24,322 bases of DNA from Candidatus Falkowbacteria bacterium CG10_big_fil_rev_8_21_14_0_10_43_11. GTDB lineage: Bacteria; Patescibacteriota; Patescibacteriia; Patescibacteriales; XYC2-FULL-47-12. The stretch is taken from NCBI GenBank assembly GCA_002778635.1, contig PFAS01000075.1:1-24322 (forward strand), given 5' to 3'. Below, piece by piece: positions 5,439-13,208 of this stretch (positions are counted from its first letter, which is position 1; each line of letters starts with the position of its first letter). The position numbers and the translations under genes are program-made. The notes under the pieces are model-generated. The model worked only from the letters and a program-made list of their open reading frames with translations, ran no database searches and was not told the origin of the DNA.

Positions 5439-5723
5439 TCAACCGAACAAAGAAATACATTTTGGACAGCGTTTTAATCCCTCAAAACCATCTTCCCATT
5501 CTAATCTGCCATTATCCATTAATGGATTGCTGCAACGCGGGCTTACCGGATGCTGATTGCGGTAAAGGCAATCTTGCCCGCACAATCGGCTGTTTTGCGA
5601 GTCAACGGATATGACGATGCAAGTAAACCGGACTCTTTGATTGGGATTAAATCTTGCTTTCCCGCTTTCACTATTATGCTCGTTTACTTCTACTTCTACT
5701 TCCATTTCTTCCGCACCGTACAT
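5439..5723 (-). CDS. Small six-cysteine protein, unknown function
   Basis: This 94-aa protein has an acidic N-terminus and cysteines at 35, 48, 52, 64, 86 and 89. These include CxxxC (48-52) and a terminal CPKC (86-89). The pattern suggests metal or iron-sulfur binding, but I do not recognise the family. There is no TM helix. The start is fixed by SD AGGGAGGA (complement of 5731-5738), about 7 nt before the ATG. The gene lies 60 nt after ldh on the same strand and ends at a strong terminator, so it is the last gene of that group or has a weak promoter of its own. Confidence 0.75.
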   Translation of the reverse strand: MYGAEEMEVEVEVNEHNSESGKARFNPNQRVRFTCIVISVDSQNSRLCGQDCLYRNQHPVSPRCSNPLMDNGRLEWEDGFEGLKRCPKCISLFG

Positions 5724-5783
5724 TTTTTCATCCTCCCTGCGCTCGCCTTAGAATGAACGATTTTATGTTTAAAAATAATAAGC

Positions 5784-6737
5784 TTAAAATTTGATTTGGT
5801 CAATAGCGCCTTGAATAATTTTTGCCGATTTTTGCAGCCGCTTTTTTTCCAGCGCGTTTAATTTGATATCCAAAATCCGCTTAATTCCCGTACGGCCGAC
5901 AACGGCGGGCAAAGACATGTAAACATCCTTAACGCCGTACTGTCCGGTTAAATAAACCGATACCGGAAAAACATGGTTTTCGTCGTACAGCACCGCCCGC
6001 GTGATTCTCGCCACGACCGCGCCGATGGCGTAAAAAGTGGCGCCTTTTTTAGCGATAACATTGGCGGCCGCGTCCCGCGCGCTCTGATACGCTTTTTTCC
6101 CGGCGGTTGCGTCGTATCCCGGAAAACTGGAAATATTTTCTCCCATTACATTAGCGTGCGAATAAACCGGCACGGAACTATCGCCATGTTCCCCGATTAA
6201 ATAAGCGCCCAGACTGTCGGCCGCTACCCCAAGCGATTGCGCGAGCAAATAACGGAAGCGCGAAGAATCAAGCGCGGTGCCGGTGCCGAATACTTGATTG
6301 GGGGGGAAACCGGATTGCTCAAAAGCGACATAAGTCAAAACATCAAGCGGATTGGTAACCGTCAAAATTATCGCGGTCTTGGTGTATTTCGCGATATTTT
6401 TAACAATATCGGCGATGATTTTACTGTTTATTTCGGTTAATTCCAACCGGCTTTGCCCTTTGGCCTGCTTTAAGCCGGCGGTAATGACGACCATATCGGC
6501 CTCGCGGCAATCGGCATAACTCCCCGCCCAAACTCGCGCTTGCGGCATAAAAGAAAGGCCGTGCTCCAAATCCCAAACTTCCCCTTGGCATTTATCTTTA
6601 TTAATGTCAACTAACACAACTTCGGAGGCGATGCCCTGCATCAAAATAGCGTAAGCGGAAGTCGCGCCGACAGAGCCGGCGCCGATGATAACGACGCGGG
6701 TAGACTCAATTTGTTTAGATGATTTTGCAAAAAACAT
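5784..6737 (-). CDS. ldh: L-lactate dehydrogenase
   Basis: This 317-aa NAD-dependent enzyme interconverts pyruvate and lactate and regenerates NAD+ for glycolysis. The Rossmann motif GAGSVGA is at 19-25. The specificity residue is Gln91 (in KQAKGQSR), as in lactate rather than malate dehydrogenases, where Arg is expected. Substrate-binding Arg97 and Arg160 are present. The catalytic pair is Asp157 and His184 (GEHGDS). I chose the ATG at 6737. A TTG 15 nt upstream is possible but lies in an inverted repeat. No SD is seen. It follows GAPDH on the same strand, fitting a fermentative glycolytic end. Confidence 0.93.
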   Translation of the reverse strand: MFFAKSSKQIESTRVVIIGAGSVGATSAYAILMQGIASEVVLVDINKDKCQGEVWDLEHGLSFMPQARVWAGSYADCREADMVVITAGLKQAKGQSRLELTEINSKIIADIVKNIAKYTKTAIILTVTNPLDVLTYVAFEQSGFPPNQVFGTGTALDSSRFRYLLAQSLGVAADSLGAYLIGEHGDSSVPVYSHANVMGENISSFPGYDATAGKKAYQSARDAAANVIAKKGATFYAIGAVVARITRAVLYDENHVFPVSVYLTGQYGVKDVYMSLPAVVGRTGIKRILDIKLNALEKKRLQKSAKIIQGAIDQIKF

Positions 6738-6838
6738 AATATAAATTTTCAATTTCTAATTTTCAATTTTCAAACAATGACTGAATTACTCAATGTCAAA
6801 AATTGAAAATTGTTTGGAAATTGAAAATTGAAAATTTT
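6738..6838. repeat. Word-repeat inverted repeat between gap and ldh
   Basis: The left arm is built of words like TTTTCAATTTCTAATTTTCA. The right arm is built of AAATTGAAAATTG words, giving two arms of about 40 nt that can fold on each other. It fills the whole spacer and touches both the GAPDH stop and the ldh start, so ldh has no room for a separate ordinary leader. It may act as a transcription or stability element between the two genes. Confidence 0.65.
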
Positions 6839-7853
6839 ATAATTTCCCAAAATATTCTGCCGCCTCCGCTAACCTATTGCTGTATCCCCACTCATTATCG
6901 TACCAGGCGACTATTTTCATTAAATCGCCGCCGATAACTCTAGTCAGCGGCAAATCCACAATCGCCGACGCCGGATTACCGATGATATCGGACGACACCA
7001 ACGGCTCATTTGATACCGCTAAAATGCCTTTTAATCTCCCACCGCTCGCTTTACGCAAAGCTTCGTTGATCTGATGTTCCGTTGCTTGTTTATTGACGAC
7101 ATATACCGCGTCGCAAATTGAGCCGCAAATAACCGGCACGCGCAGAGCGAGACCGTCGAATTTTCCCGCCAATGCGGGAATAGCTTTGGTAACGGCAACG
7201 GCGGCGCCGGTTGTGGTCGGCACGATATTAAAAGCGGCGGCGCGCGCCCGGCGCAAATCATGATGCGGTCCGTCCACTAAATTTTGGTCCGCCGTGTACG
7301 CGTGCACGGTGCTCATTATCGCTTTCTTAATCCCAAAATTTTTATTAATAACGTCGGTAATCGGCGCGAGGCAGTTAGTCGTGCAGGATGCCAAGGAAAT
7401 AATCTTATCTGATTTTGTAATTTTATTTTCGTTCACGCCCAAAACTATTGTTTTTATTTCATCGCTTTTAGCGGGCGCGCTAATGATTACTTTTTTTGCG
7501 CCCGCGCTTAAATGCAAAAGCGAGCTTTCTTTGTCCGTAAAACGGCCGGTGCATTCCAGCACCGCGTCAACGGCTAATTTTTTCCAAGGAAGCTCTTGCG
7601 GCTCTTTGATCGCGAATACCGGGTAATTTTTACCGTCAACCGTAATTGCGTCTTTAACGCTCGATACGTTTTTTCCGTACTTGCCGTACACGCTGTCATA
7701 TCGCAGTAGTTGCTCCAGCGTTCTAGTGTCGGTTAGATCATTAATGCCGACGACCTCAACTTTATTGTTGTTTAATAAAACTTTAAACGCGCCGCGCCCG
7801 ATGCGTCCGAAGCCGTTAATCGCCACGCGGATTTTTTGGGAATTAAAAAACAT
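6837..7853 (-). CDS. gap: Glyceraldehyde-3-phosphate dehydrogenase
   Basis: This 338-aa glycolytic enzyme oxidises glyceraldehyde 3-phosphate to 1,3-bisphosphoglycerate using NAD+. The Rossmann motif NGFGRIGRG is at 13-21. The catalytic motif SCTTNC has Cys157, with His184 in the HAYTADQ stretch. The conserved DLRRARAAA and WYDNEWGYSNR segments are present. The start is ATG 7853. A frame open from 7907 would add 18 unusual residues and would begin upstream of the predicted transcription start near 7875. It is followed by ldh, forming a small glycolysis/fermentation group. Confidence 0.95.
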   Translation of the reverse strand: MFFNSQKIRVAINGFGRIGRGAFKVLLNNNKVEVVGINDLTDTRTLEQLLRYDSVYGKYGKNVSSVKDAITVDGKNYPVFAIKEPQELPWKKLAVDAVLECTGRFTDKESSLLHLSAGAKKVIISAPAKSDEIKTIVLGVNENKITKSDKIISLASCTTNCLAPITDVINKNFGIKKAIMSTVHAYTADQNLVDGPHHDLRRARAAAFNIVPTTTGAAVAVTKAIPALAGKFDGLALRVPVICGSICDAVYVVNKQATEHQINEALRKASGGRLKGILAVSNEPLVSSDIIGNPASAIVDLPLTRVIGGDLMKIVAWYDNEWGYSNRLAEAAEYFGKL

Positions 7854-7881
7854 AAAAAAAGTCAGTGAATAATTACAGTTA

Positions 7882-7890
7882 ATTATAACA
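7882..7890 (-). promoter_or_regulatory. Extended -10 promoter for gap
   Basis: On the minus strand TGT-TATAAT (-10 hexamer is the complement of 7882-7887) forms an extended -10. The -35 region is T-rich without consensus. The start would be near 7875, about 22 nt before the gap ATG. Confidence 0.5.
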
Positions 7891-7900
7891 CAAAATAAAG

Positions 7901-7948
7901 AAAACAAAAAACAAGAAAATTAATGTTGTTTCTTGTTTTTTTTGTTTT
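7901..7948. terminator. AT-rich hairpin after ricT
   Basis: AAAACAAAAAACAAGAAA (7901-7918) pairs with a TTTCTTGTTTTTTTTGTTTT arm (about 7929-7948), with a short loop and a small bulge. Placed just after the ricT stop on the minus strand, it may end the rpsB-tsf-ricT unit. It lacks a GC core, so the terminator call is moderate. Confidence 0.5.
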
Positions 7949-7955
7949 AATGTTT

Positions 7956-8771
7956 TTATGCCTTTTTTAACTTTTCTACCGCTATATCGTAAACTATTTC
8001 CCCGCCCCCGCCGTTAGCGGTTTTTAGCCGTAAATCCACGCTTTGTTTTAAAGTATGCCAGCCGATAACTTCCGCTTCCACGCCTTCATAAATTACAGCC
8101 GAACCGATTGCCGGCAATTCTGCCGCGAGTTCCGCGTAGCCCTCGTGCTCAAAACGCAAACAGCACATTAACCGGCCGCAAATGCCCGACAACCGCTCGC
8201 TGCCGCGATGCGCTATTTGCTGCGTTTCCGCCATATCGGAATTAATGCCGCCCAATTCATGCAGGAAAGTGCGGCAACACATCGGCCGCGTGCCGCACCG
8301 GCCGGCATCGCCGCAAATCCTGGCTTCGTCGCGGATGCCGACTTGGTATAAAATAACGGCCTTTTGGTAATGACGCGAGAGATCTTTTACCAGTTCGCGA
8401 AAGTCAACCCGCCCGTCGGCGATAAAAGCAAACTTCAATCGCGAATGGTCGTAAGACGCGTGGACGTCAATTATTTTCATTGACAAATTATGCTTTTTAA
8501 CTAAACTGCGGCAGTATTGCAGTATTTCTTCTTTTATCGCCGCCTCTAAAATATTTTTTGCCTCGCTCGCTTCAGCCAAGCGCGCTATTGGCTTTAATTC
8601 TTCCTTAAGTTCCCGCTCGCCCGTTTCTTTGAGGCAGACCACCGTACCGACGTCACCGCCCACCTCCGTTTCCACAAAAACTTTGTCTCCCGTTTTCAAA
8701 CTTAAATTATTGGCGTTGCTGAAATCGTATAGCTTGTCCCACGAGGCAAATTGAATTTGAACTATCTGCAT
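7956..8771 (-). CDS. ricT: PSP1-domain protein, RicT/YaaT family
   Basis: This 271-aa member of the PSP1 C-terminal family is related to Bacillus YaaT (RicT). In Bacillus that protein is part of a complex carrying iron-sulfur clusters and influencing RNase Y. The strongly conserved core is visible: RDEARICGDAGRCG, then PMCCRTFL, then SGICGRLMCCLRFEH. Cysteines are at 153, 159, 165, 166, 198, 203 and 204. The function in this organism is inferred from the family only. It lies downstream of tsf, separated by an inverted repeat. No SD is evident. Confidence 0.9.
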   Translation of the reverse strand: MQIVQIQFASWDKLYDFSNANNLSLKTGDKVFVETEVGGDVGTVVCLKETGERELKEELKPIARLAEASEAKNILEAAIKEEILQYCRSLVKKHNLSMKIIDVHASYDHSRLKFAFIADGRVDFRELVKDLSRHYQKAVILYQVGIRDEARICGDAGRCGTRPMCCRTFLHELGGINSDMAETQQIAHRGSERLSGICGRLMCCLRFEHEGYAELAAELPAIGSAVIYEGVEAEVIGWHTLKQSVDLRLKTANGGGGEIVYDIAVEKLKKA

Positions 8772-8776
8772 ATATT

Positions 8777-8861
8777 TAATCCTAATTAACCCTAATTTTA
8801 TCCGAATAACCCGAATTAATTTTTTATATTCCTACTTAATAGGATTAATTCGGATTATATT
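8777..8861. repeat. Word-repeat inverted repeat between tsf and ricT
   Basis: Words TAATCCTAATTAACCC and ATCCGAATAACCCGAATT on the left face ATAGGATTAATTCGGATTAT on the right, forming an imperfect inverted repeat over the entire spacer. It begins a few bases before the ricT start and runs to the tsf stop. Confidence 0.65.
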
Positions 8862-9673
8862 TATAACGAGTATCTGACAAATTTCTCTACTTTTACCTCG
8901 CCTAATATTTCTTTTACTTTTTTCTTGTCGTCTTTGATGTACTCCTGTTCAACTAAACAAACATCTTGATAATATTTTTGCAGTTTGCCTTCAATGATTT
9001 TCTCCCGCATGTTCTCCGGTTTATTTTCGGCTCGCAACTGCTCGCGGTAAATTTCTTTTTCTTTATCAATTTCCGCTGCGGGCGCATCGGCCGGCGTTAA
9101 ATATTTTGGATTGGCGGCCGCGACTTGCATTGCCATGTCTAAAGCTAACTCTGATTTATCCGGCTGGTTAAGCGAAACCAAAACGCCGATTTTCCCGCCC
9201 GCGTGAATGTAACTGGCAACCGTGCCGCTCGGATTAATTAACGTTTCCATCCGTTTTATTTCCAATTTTTCTCCAATTGTTCCGCTTAAAATTTCCGTTT
9301 GCTCTTTGACCGTAGAACCATCCATCGGCAACGCCAACAATTCGGCCAAAAAAGCCGGTTTTTCAGTTTTTACCGATTCAAAAACTTTATTGGCAAAATT
9401 TTGAAACTGCTCGTTGCGCGCGACAAAATCAGTCTCGGAATTAACTTCCAAAATATAGCCTTCGTTCGCGCTCTCGTTCACGCCGGCCAAAATTACGCCT
9501 TCCCGCGCTTCGCGATCCGCGCGCTTAGCCGCTTTAATGATTCCCTTTTTGCGCAATATTTCCGCCGCCTGCTCCAAGTCTCCGTCGGCTTCTTCCAAGG
9601 CGACCTTACAATCACCGATGCCGCAGTTGGTTTTTTCGCGGAGCGCTTTGATTAAATTCATTGTTATAGCCAT
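8861..9673 (-). CDS. tsf: Elongation factor Ts
   Basis: This 270-aa protein is the nucleotide exchange factor for EF-Tu. The N-terminal UBA-like region (LIKALREKTNCGIGDCKVAL, about 7-26) and the EF-Tu contact motif TDFVARN (81-87) are clear. The core and a C-terminal helical region complete a normal length. It starts 4 nt after the rpsB stop, so the two genes are translationally close, as in most bacteria. The start could be Met1 or Met5. Neither has an SD, and Met5 fits the usual family N-terminus well. Confidence 0.96.
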   Translation of the reverse strand: MAITMNLIKALREKTNCGIGDCKVALEEADGDLEQAAEILRKKGIIKAAKRADREAREGVILAGVNESANEGYILEVNSETDFVARNEQFQNFANKVFESVKTEKPAFLAELLALPMDGSTVKEQTEILSGTIGEKLEIKRMETLINPSGTVASYIHAGGKIGVLVSLNQPDKSELALDMAMQVAAANPKYLTPADAPAAEIDKEKEIYREQLRAENKPENMREKIIEGKLQKYYQDVCLVEQEYIKDDKKKVKEILGEVKVEKFVRYSL

Positions 9674-9676
9674 AAT

Positions 9677-10411
9677 TTAGAATTGTTTTTTAATAATTTG
9701 GCTTTCCGCCGGCTTGGCCGCTTTTATTTTTGTCCGGCCGTCTAAAACCGCTTGGCGGAAATAATCCAACACGAGCTTAACCGCTTTAGTCGCGTCGTCA
9801 TTTCCCGGAATCACGTACTTAACGCTAGCCGGGTTGACGTTCGTATCGCAAACGGCTACCACCGGCACGCCTTTGTTTTTTGCCTCCTGCAACGCGGTTT
9901 TTTCGTGCTTGATGTCCCAGATAAAAATCGCGTCCGGTAATTTCTTTAAATTGGCGATGCCGCCGACCATCCGTTCCAATTTGGCAATTTTGCGGGCAAA
10001 TTCCAGCTGCTCTTTTTTGGTGTATTTTGCCAATTTGCCCGCTTCCTTTTTTTCTTTTAAATCCAAATAATTTTTGGTCAGGTGTTTGATGACGGCAAAA
10101 TTAGTTAAAGTGCCGCCGAGCCAGCGATTTTCCACGAAAGGCAAGCCGAGCTCTTTGGCGGTTTTGACGATACTGCCGCGCACCTGATCTTTGGTGCCGA
10201 CGAGCAAAATGGTTTTATTTTCCGCCGCCATCTGGCTGACGTACTCCAGCGCTTCCGCGAACAAAACGGCCGTTTTTTGCAAATCAATAATATGCACGCC
10301 GGCGCGTTCGCCAAAAATAAAAGGCGCCATTTTGGGGTGCCACTTGCTTGTTCTATGCCCAAAGTGCATGCCTGCTTTGAGCATTTCTTCAATGCTTGGT
10401 ATTTTTACCAT
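9677..10411 (-). CDS. rpsB: 30S ribosomal protein S2
   Basis: This 244-aa ribosomal protein shows standard S2 motifs: AGMHFGHRTSKWHPKM at the N-terminus, then IIDLQKT, VGTKDQ, FVENRWLGGTLTNF and the C-terminal VPVVAVCDTNVNP and IPGNDDA. A modest SD (AAGGA, complement of 10419-10423) lies 7 nt upstream of the ATG. It is the first gene of rpsB-tsf and is preceded by a leader of about 140 nt with a hairpin and a promoter. Autoregulation by S2 is known in some bacteria and is possible here. Confidence 0.97.
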   Translation of the reverse strand: MVKIPSIEEMLKAGMHFGHRTSKWHPKMAPFIFGERAGVHIIDLQKTAVLFAEALEYVSQMAAENKTILLVGTKDQVRGSIVKTAKELGLPFVENRWLGGTLTNFAVIKHLTKNYLDLKEKKEAGKLAKYTKKEQLEFARKIAKLERMVGGIANLKKLPDAIFIWDIKHEKTALQEAKNKGVPVVAVCDTNVNPASVKYVIPGNDDATKAVKLVLDYFRQAVLDGRTKIKAAKPAESQIIKKQF

Positions 10412-10454
10412 ATTTTTTTCCTTTTTACCTTATGAAACGGATGGCGTAGCCAGC

Positions 10455-10530
10455 CTATTTCATTGGGGTTAGTCCTCCGCCTCGCTCTTCCCCGATATGC
10501 GTCGGGAACAAGGAAAATATTATTGAGGCG
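10455..10530 (-). promoter_or_regulatory. Structured rpsB leader
   Basis: On the minus strand an outer stem CGCCTC/GAGGCG (10530-10525 with 10483-10478) encloses a hairpin TTCCCGA-CGCATA-TCGGGGAA (10508-10488, one extra G). An SD-like GGAGG (10478-10474) overlaps the outer stem and is 10 nt before a minimal AUG-AAA-UAG frame (10463-10455). The arrangement suggests a regulatory 5' leader. The inner hairpin resembles those in the sCache and secE leaders. Confidence 0.55.
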
Positions 10531-10555
10531 TGAGAGATTTATAAATTATGTCTAT

Positions 10556-10584
10556 ACTTTAAGATATATCAGAAAAAAAGTCAA
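10556..10584 (-). promoter_or_regulatory. Promoter of rpsB-tsf
   Basis: On the minus strand -35 TTGACT (10584-10579), a 17-bp spacer and -10 TAAAGT (10561-10556, 4 of 6) predict a start near 10550. That gives a leader of about 140 nt before rpsB. It is divergent from rpmE. Confidence 0.6.
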
Positions 10585-10660
10585 CTCTTGCCAACTAAAA
10601 CGATATATGATAATCTTTATTCCAGTACAATATTTTAAAAATAGCAACACTATTTGCATT

Positions 10661-10972
10661 ATGAAAAAAAATATTCATCCGAAGTATTACACCGACGCCA
10701 AAGTAACTTGCGTTTGCGGCAATTCTTTCGTTACCGGTTCTACCCTGCCGGAAATAAAAACTGAAATCTGCAGCGCCTGCCATCCTTTTTATACCGGCAA
10801 GCAAAAATTAGTTGACACCTCCCGCCGCGTGGATAAATTCCAAAAACGCGCCGCGCAGGCGATTGACATGTCCGCCGTCCGCAAAGGCAAAAAAGTTAAA
10901 CAAGCCGCCCGCGCCGCCAAGCGCGCCAAAGGCGAGGTAACGGTTAAAACCAGAAAAAAAGATAAGAAGTAG
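10661..10972 (+). CDS. rpmE: 50S ribosomal protein L31
   Basis: This 103-aa L31 is of the zinc-binding type. The N-terminus MKKNIHPKYY is typical, the zinc ligands are Cys17, Cys19, Cys37 and Cys40 (CVC and CSAC), and HPFYTGKQ follows. The C-terminal part beyond about residue 60 is a basic Lys/Arg/Ala-rich extension, longer than many L31 proteins. The ATG at 10661 is chosen because upstream residues in the open frame do not resemble L31. It begins the rpmE-prfA-prmC cluster. Confidence 0.94.
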   Translation: MKKNIHPKYYTDAKVTCVCGNSFVTGSTLPEIKTEICSACHPFYTGKQKLVDTSRRVDKFQKRAAQAIDMSAVRKGKKVKQAARAAKRAKGEVTVKTRKKDKK

Positions 10973-10978
10973 CCATCT

Positions 10979-11042
10979 AAAACCAGTACTCTGATTACTA
11001 TCTATTTTGTTTATGGTAGAATAGAATCATAGCGCTGGTTTT
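10979..11042 (+). terminator. Long hairpin after rpmE
   Basis: AAAACCAG (10979-10986) pairs with CTGGTTTT (11035-11042), with further partial pairing inside (CTATCTA with TAGAATAG). The T-run is part of the stem and is short. Inside lies TGG-TAGAAT (11014-11022), an extended -10-like element that could start prfA transcription. So it may be an attenuating terminator, a promoter region or both. Confidence 0.4.
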
Positions 11043-11044
11043 AA

Positions 11045-11137
11045 TTATTCCAAAATAAATTTAAATTTCAAATATTAAATATTAGGATTTTGATGTTGGT
11101 TTGGAATAATTTGGAGTACTTTGGAGTAATTTAGATT
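11045..11137. repeat. Word-repeat spacer before prfA
   Basis: TTATTCCAAA (about 11046-11055) and TTTGGAATAA (about 11099-11108) form a 10-bp inverted repeat. The right side repeats TTTGGAATAATTTGGAGTA-type words. No SD precedes prfA. Confidence 0.5.
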
Positions 11138-11146
11138 TAATAACTT

Positions 11147-12187
11147 ATGTACGACGACATTAAACAAAAATTAAAACTGCTTGAAGCCTGCCTCAACGAC
11201 CCGGCCAATTTTTCCGATTCCCAAAAGATGGCCAAACTCAACAAAGAATACAGCGACCTGAAATATCTCGTCAATTTAATTGCGGAATTGGAAAAAGCGG
11301 AAAACGAAATCACCGGCAATAAAGACCTTGTCAAAACGGAAAAAGACGCGGAATTAAAAACCATGGCCGAGGAGGAATTGGAAAAGTTGGAAAAAAAACG
11401 GGCGGAACTGGCGGCGCAAATCGAAGAGGAATTGCATCCAAAAAATCCGCTGGATAAAAAAAACGCTATTTTGGAAATCCGCGCCGGCACCGGCGGCGAC
11501 GAATCCGCGCTGTTTGCGGCGGAACTTTACGGCATGTACGGCAAATACGCGGAGAAAAAAAACTGGCTCGTAAAAATTATTGACTCCAACCGCATAGGGA
11601 TTGGCGGCTTTAAAGAAATTATTTTTGAAATAATCGGCGCGGGAGCTTACGGCGATTTAAAATATGAGGCGGGCACGCACCGTGTCCAGCGCGTGCCGGA
11701 AACGGAAAAAATGGGCCGCATCCACACTTCGGCCGCGACGGTGGCGGTTTTGCCGGAAGCCGAAGAGGTGGATTTGGAAATCAATCCGGCGGACATCAGG
11801 ATTGACACTTTTTGTTCTTCCGGTCCGGGCGGCCAAAGCGTTAACACAACTTACTCGGCCGTGCGCATAACGCACCTGTCAACCGGTCTGGTCGTTTCCT
11901 GCCAGGACCAGCGCTCGCAACAGCAAAATAAATTAAAAGCGATGCAAGTTCTGCGCTCCCGCCTCTTAGCCAAAATTGAGGATGACCGGCGCGCCAAAGA
12001 AGCGAGCGAGCGGAAAACGCAAGTCGGAAGCGGCGACCGCAGCGAAAAAATCCGCACTTACAATTTTCCGCAGGATCGCATTACCGACCACCGCATAAAA
12101 AAATCGTGGCATAACATCACCACGATTTTGAACGGAGGGTTGGAAGCGGTCATTGAAGAGTTAAAAAAAGAGCAACATAAAATCTAA
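11147..12187 (+). CDS. prfA: Peptide chain release factor 1
   Basis: This 346-aa class I release factor reads UAA and UAG. The stop-codon recognition tripeptide is PET (184-186, the PxT of RF1). The peptidyl-hydrolysis loop is GGQ at 228-230 in SSGPGGQSVNT. The central GTGGDE motif (115-119) and the C-terminal QQQNK region are normal. The length is slightly below the E. coli protein. Gln230 is the expected target of PrmC, encoded 139 nt downstream. No SD is seen, and the start fits the family. Confidence 0.96.
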   Translation: MYDDIKQKLKLLEACLNDPANFSDSQKMAKLNKEYSDLKYLVNLIAELEKAENEITGNKDLVKTEKDAELKTMAEEELEKLEKKRAELAAQIEEELHPKNPLDKKNAILEIRAGTGGDESALFAAELYGMYGKYAEKKNWLVKIIDSNRIGIGGFKEIIFEIIGAGAYGDLKYEAGTHRVQRVPETEKMGRIHTSAATVAVLPEAEEVDLEINPADIRIDTFCSSGPGGQSVNTTYSAVRITHLSTGLVVSCQDQRSQQQNKLKAMQVLRSRLLAKIEDDRRAKEASERKTQVGSGDRSEKIRTYNFPQDRITDHRIKKSWHNITTILNGGLEAVIEELKKEQHKI

Positions 12188-12326
12188 CTTTATAATGGCA
12201 TTACAAAGTTAAAATTGCTGCTTCTATCTTTAGATTACTTTTCTCCATTGCCTTTTCCCTCTTTCCTAAAAAAATTTATAAAGATCGCAATAACAAAGAG
12301 TAACCTTTTACTATTTAACACCTAAA

Positions 12327-13208
12327 ATGCCGATAAGTCAAGTTATATTGAAAGCTTGTCAAAAACTGCAAAAATTCAACTTAAGTTCCGCCTTCCTGGA
12401 CGCGGAACTTTTATTATCTTTTGTCTTGCGCAAGCCGCGCGAATATGTTTTAGCGCATCCGGAAATCAAACTAACTAAAAAACAAATTCTAAAATTTTAT
12501 AAACTTATCGCCCAGCGCGCCAAAAATATTCCCCTTGCTTATTTAACGGGCGTTAAAGAATTTTATGGGCGAGAATTTTATGTGGACAAACGAGTGCTCG
12601 TGCCGCGGCCGGAAACGGAAACTCTTATAGAACAAGTTAAAAGTGAAAAGTTAAAAATGAAAAGTGATGCGATTATTGTAGATATTGGCACCGGCTCCGG
12701 CTGCATTATAATAACTTTAGCTAAAGAATTAGAAAATCTAAAATCTAAAATCAGCAATCTAAAATTCCTTGCTACTGATGTTTCCCTGGGTGCTCTCGCG
12801 GTTGCCAAAAAAAATGCCCGCCTGCATGGCGTAGCAGACAAAATTAAATTCATGCGGGGCAACTTACTGGAACCAATTTTAAAAAATCGAACACTTGTTA
12901 CTTATAACTTGTTATTTGTCGCCAATTTGCCTTATTTAATGCCCACGCAAATTAAAAATTCGCCAACCATCAAGCATGAACCGCTTCTTGCGCTTTCTGC
13001 AGGCAAAGACGGTTTAAAATACTATCGCCAACTCGCCAATCAACTTCAACAATTTAACATTAAATATCCTAACATCTCAATATCTCTTTTTTGCGAAATT
13101 GACCCCGAGCAAAGTAAAGCCATAAAAAAAATATTTTCTCTTGCAAAAAGCATGGAAATAAAAAAAGATCTTGCCGGCCGTAACAGACTCTTTATCGCGC
13201 GTTTTTGA
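12327..13208 (+). CDS. prmC: Release-factor glutamine methyltransferase, with NLPY motif
   Basis: This 293-aa SAM-dependent enzyme methylates the Gln of the GGQ motif in release factors. The N-terminal helical domain, PRPETE (93-98) and SAM-binding DIGTGSG (119-125) are clear. The catalytic motif, usually NPPY in this family, reads NLPY (200-203). Lys/Ser/Leu-rich inserts at about 104-113, 136-147 and 186-194 coincide with short repeated DNA words and lie between conserved motifs. The gene follows prfA, a very common pairing. The start lacks an SD. The stop TGA overlaps the -35 of the next gene's promoter. Confidence 0.92.
   Translation: MPISQVILKACQKLQKFNLSSAFLDAELLLSFVLRKPREYVLAHPEIKLTKKQILKFYKLIAQRAKNIPLAYLTGVKEFYGREFYVDKRVLVPRPETETLIEQVKSEKLKMKSDAIIVDIGTGSGCIIITLAKELENLKSKISNLKFLATDVSLGALAVAKKNARLHGVADKIKFMRGNLLEPILKNRTLVTYNLLFVANLPYLMPTQIKNSPTIKHEPLLALSAGKDGLKYYRQLANQLQQFNIKYPNISISLFCEIDPEQSKAIKKIFSLAKSMEIKKDLAGRNRLFIARF
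12633..12918 (+). repeat. Word-repeat tracts inside prmC
   Basis: Three short tracts of near-repeated words lie in frame. They are at about 12633-12667 (AAGTTAAAAGTGAAAAGTTA type), 12733-12768 (AAAATCTAAAATCTAAAATC type) and 12889-12918 (CTTGTTACTTATAACTTGTT type). They encode the residue stretches that separate conserved PrmC motifs and resemble the tracts in intergenic DNA of the window. Confidence 0.6.

Noticed and set aside
7854..7907. Longer start for GAPDH at 7907
   Set aside because: The added 18 residues are hydrophobic and unlike the family, and they lie largely upstream of the predicted transcript start near 7875.
10463..10660. N-terminal extension of L31 in the open frame from 10463
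   Set aside because: The extra 66 residues do not resemble L31 and run over the rpsB leader and promoter. The family start is ATG 10661.
12188..12326. Small gene or RNA between prfA and prmC
   Set aside because: Only a weak hairpin (ACTTTATAATG with CATTACAAAGT) was seen. No open frame with a start signal or known RNA fits.
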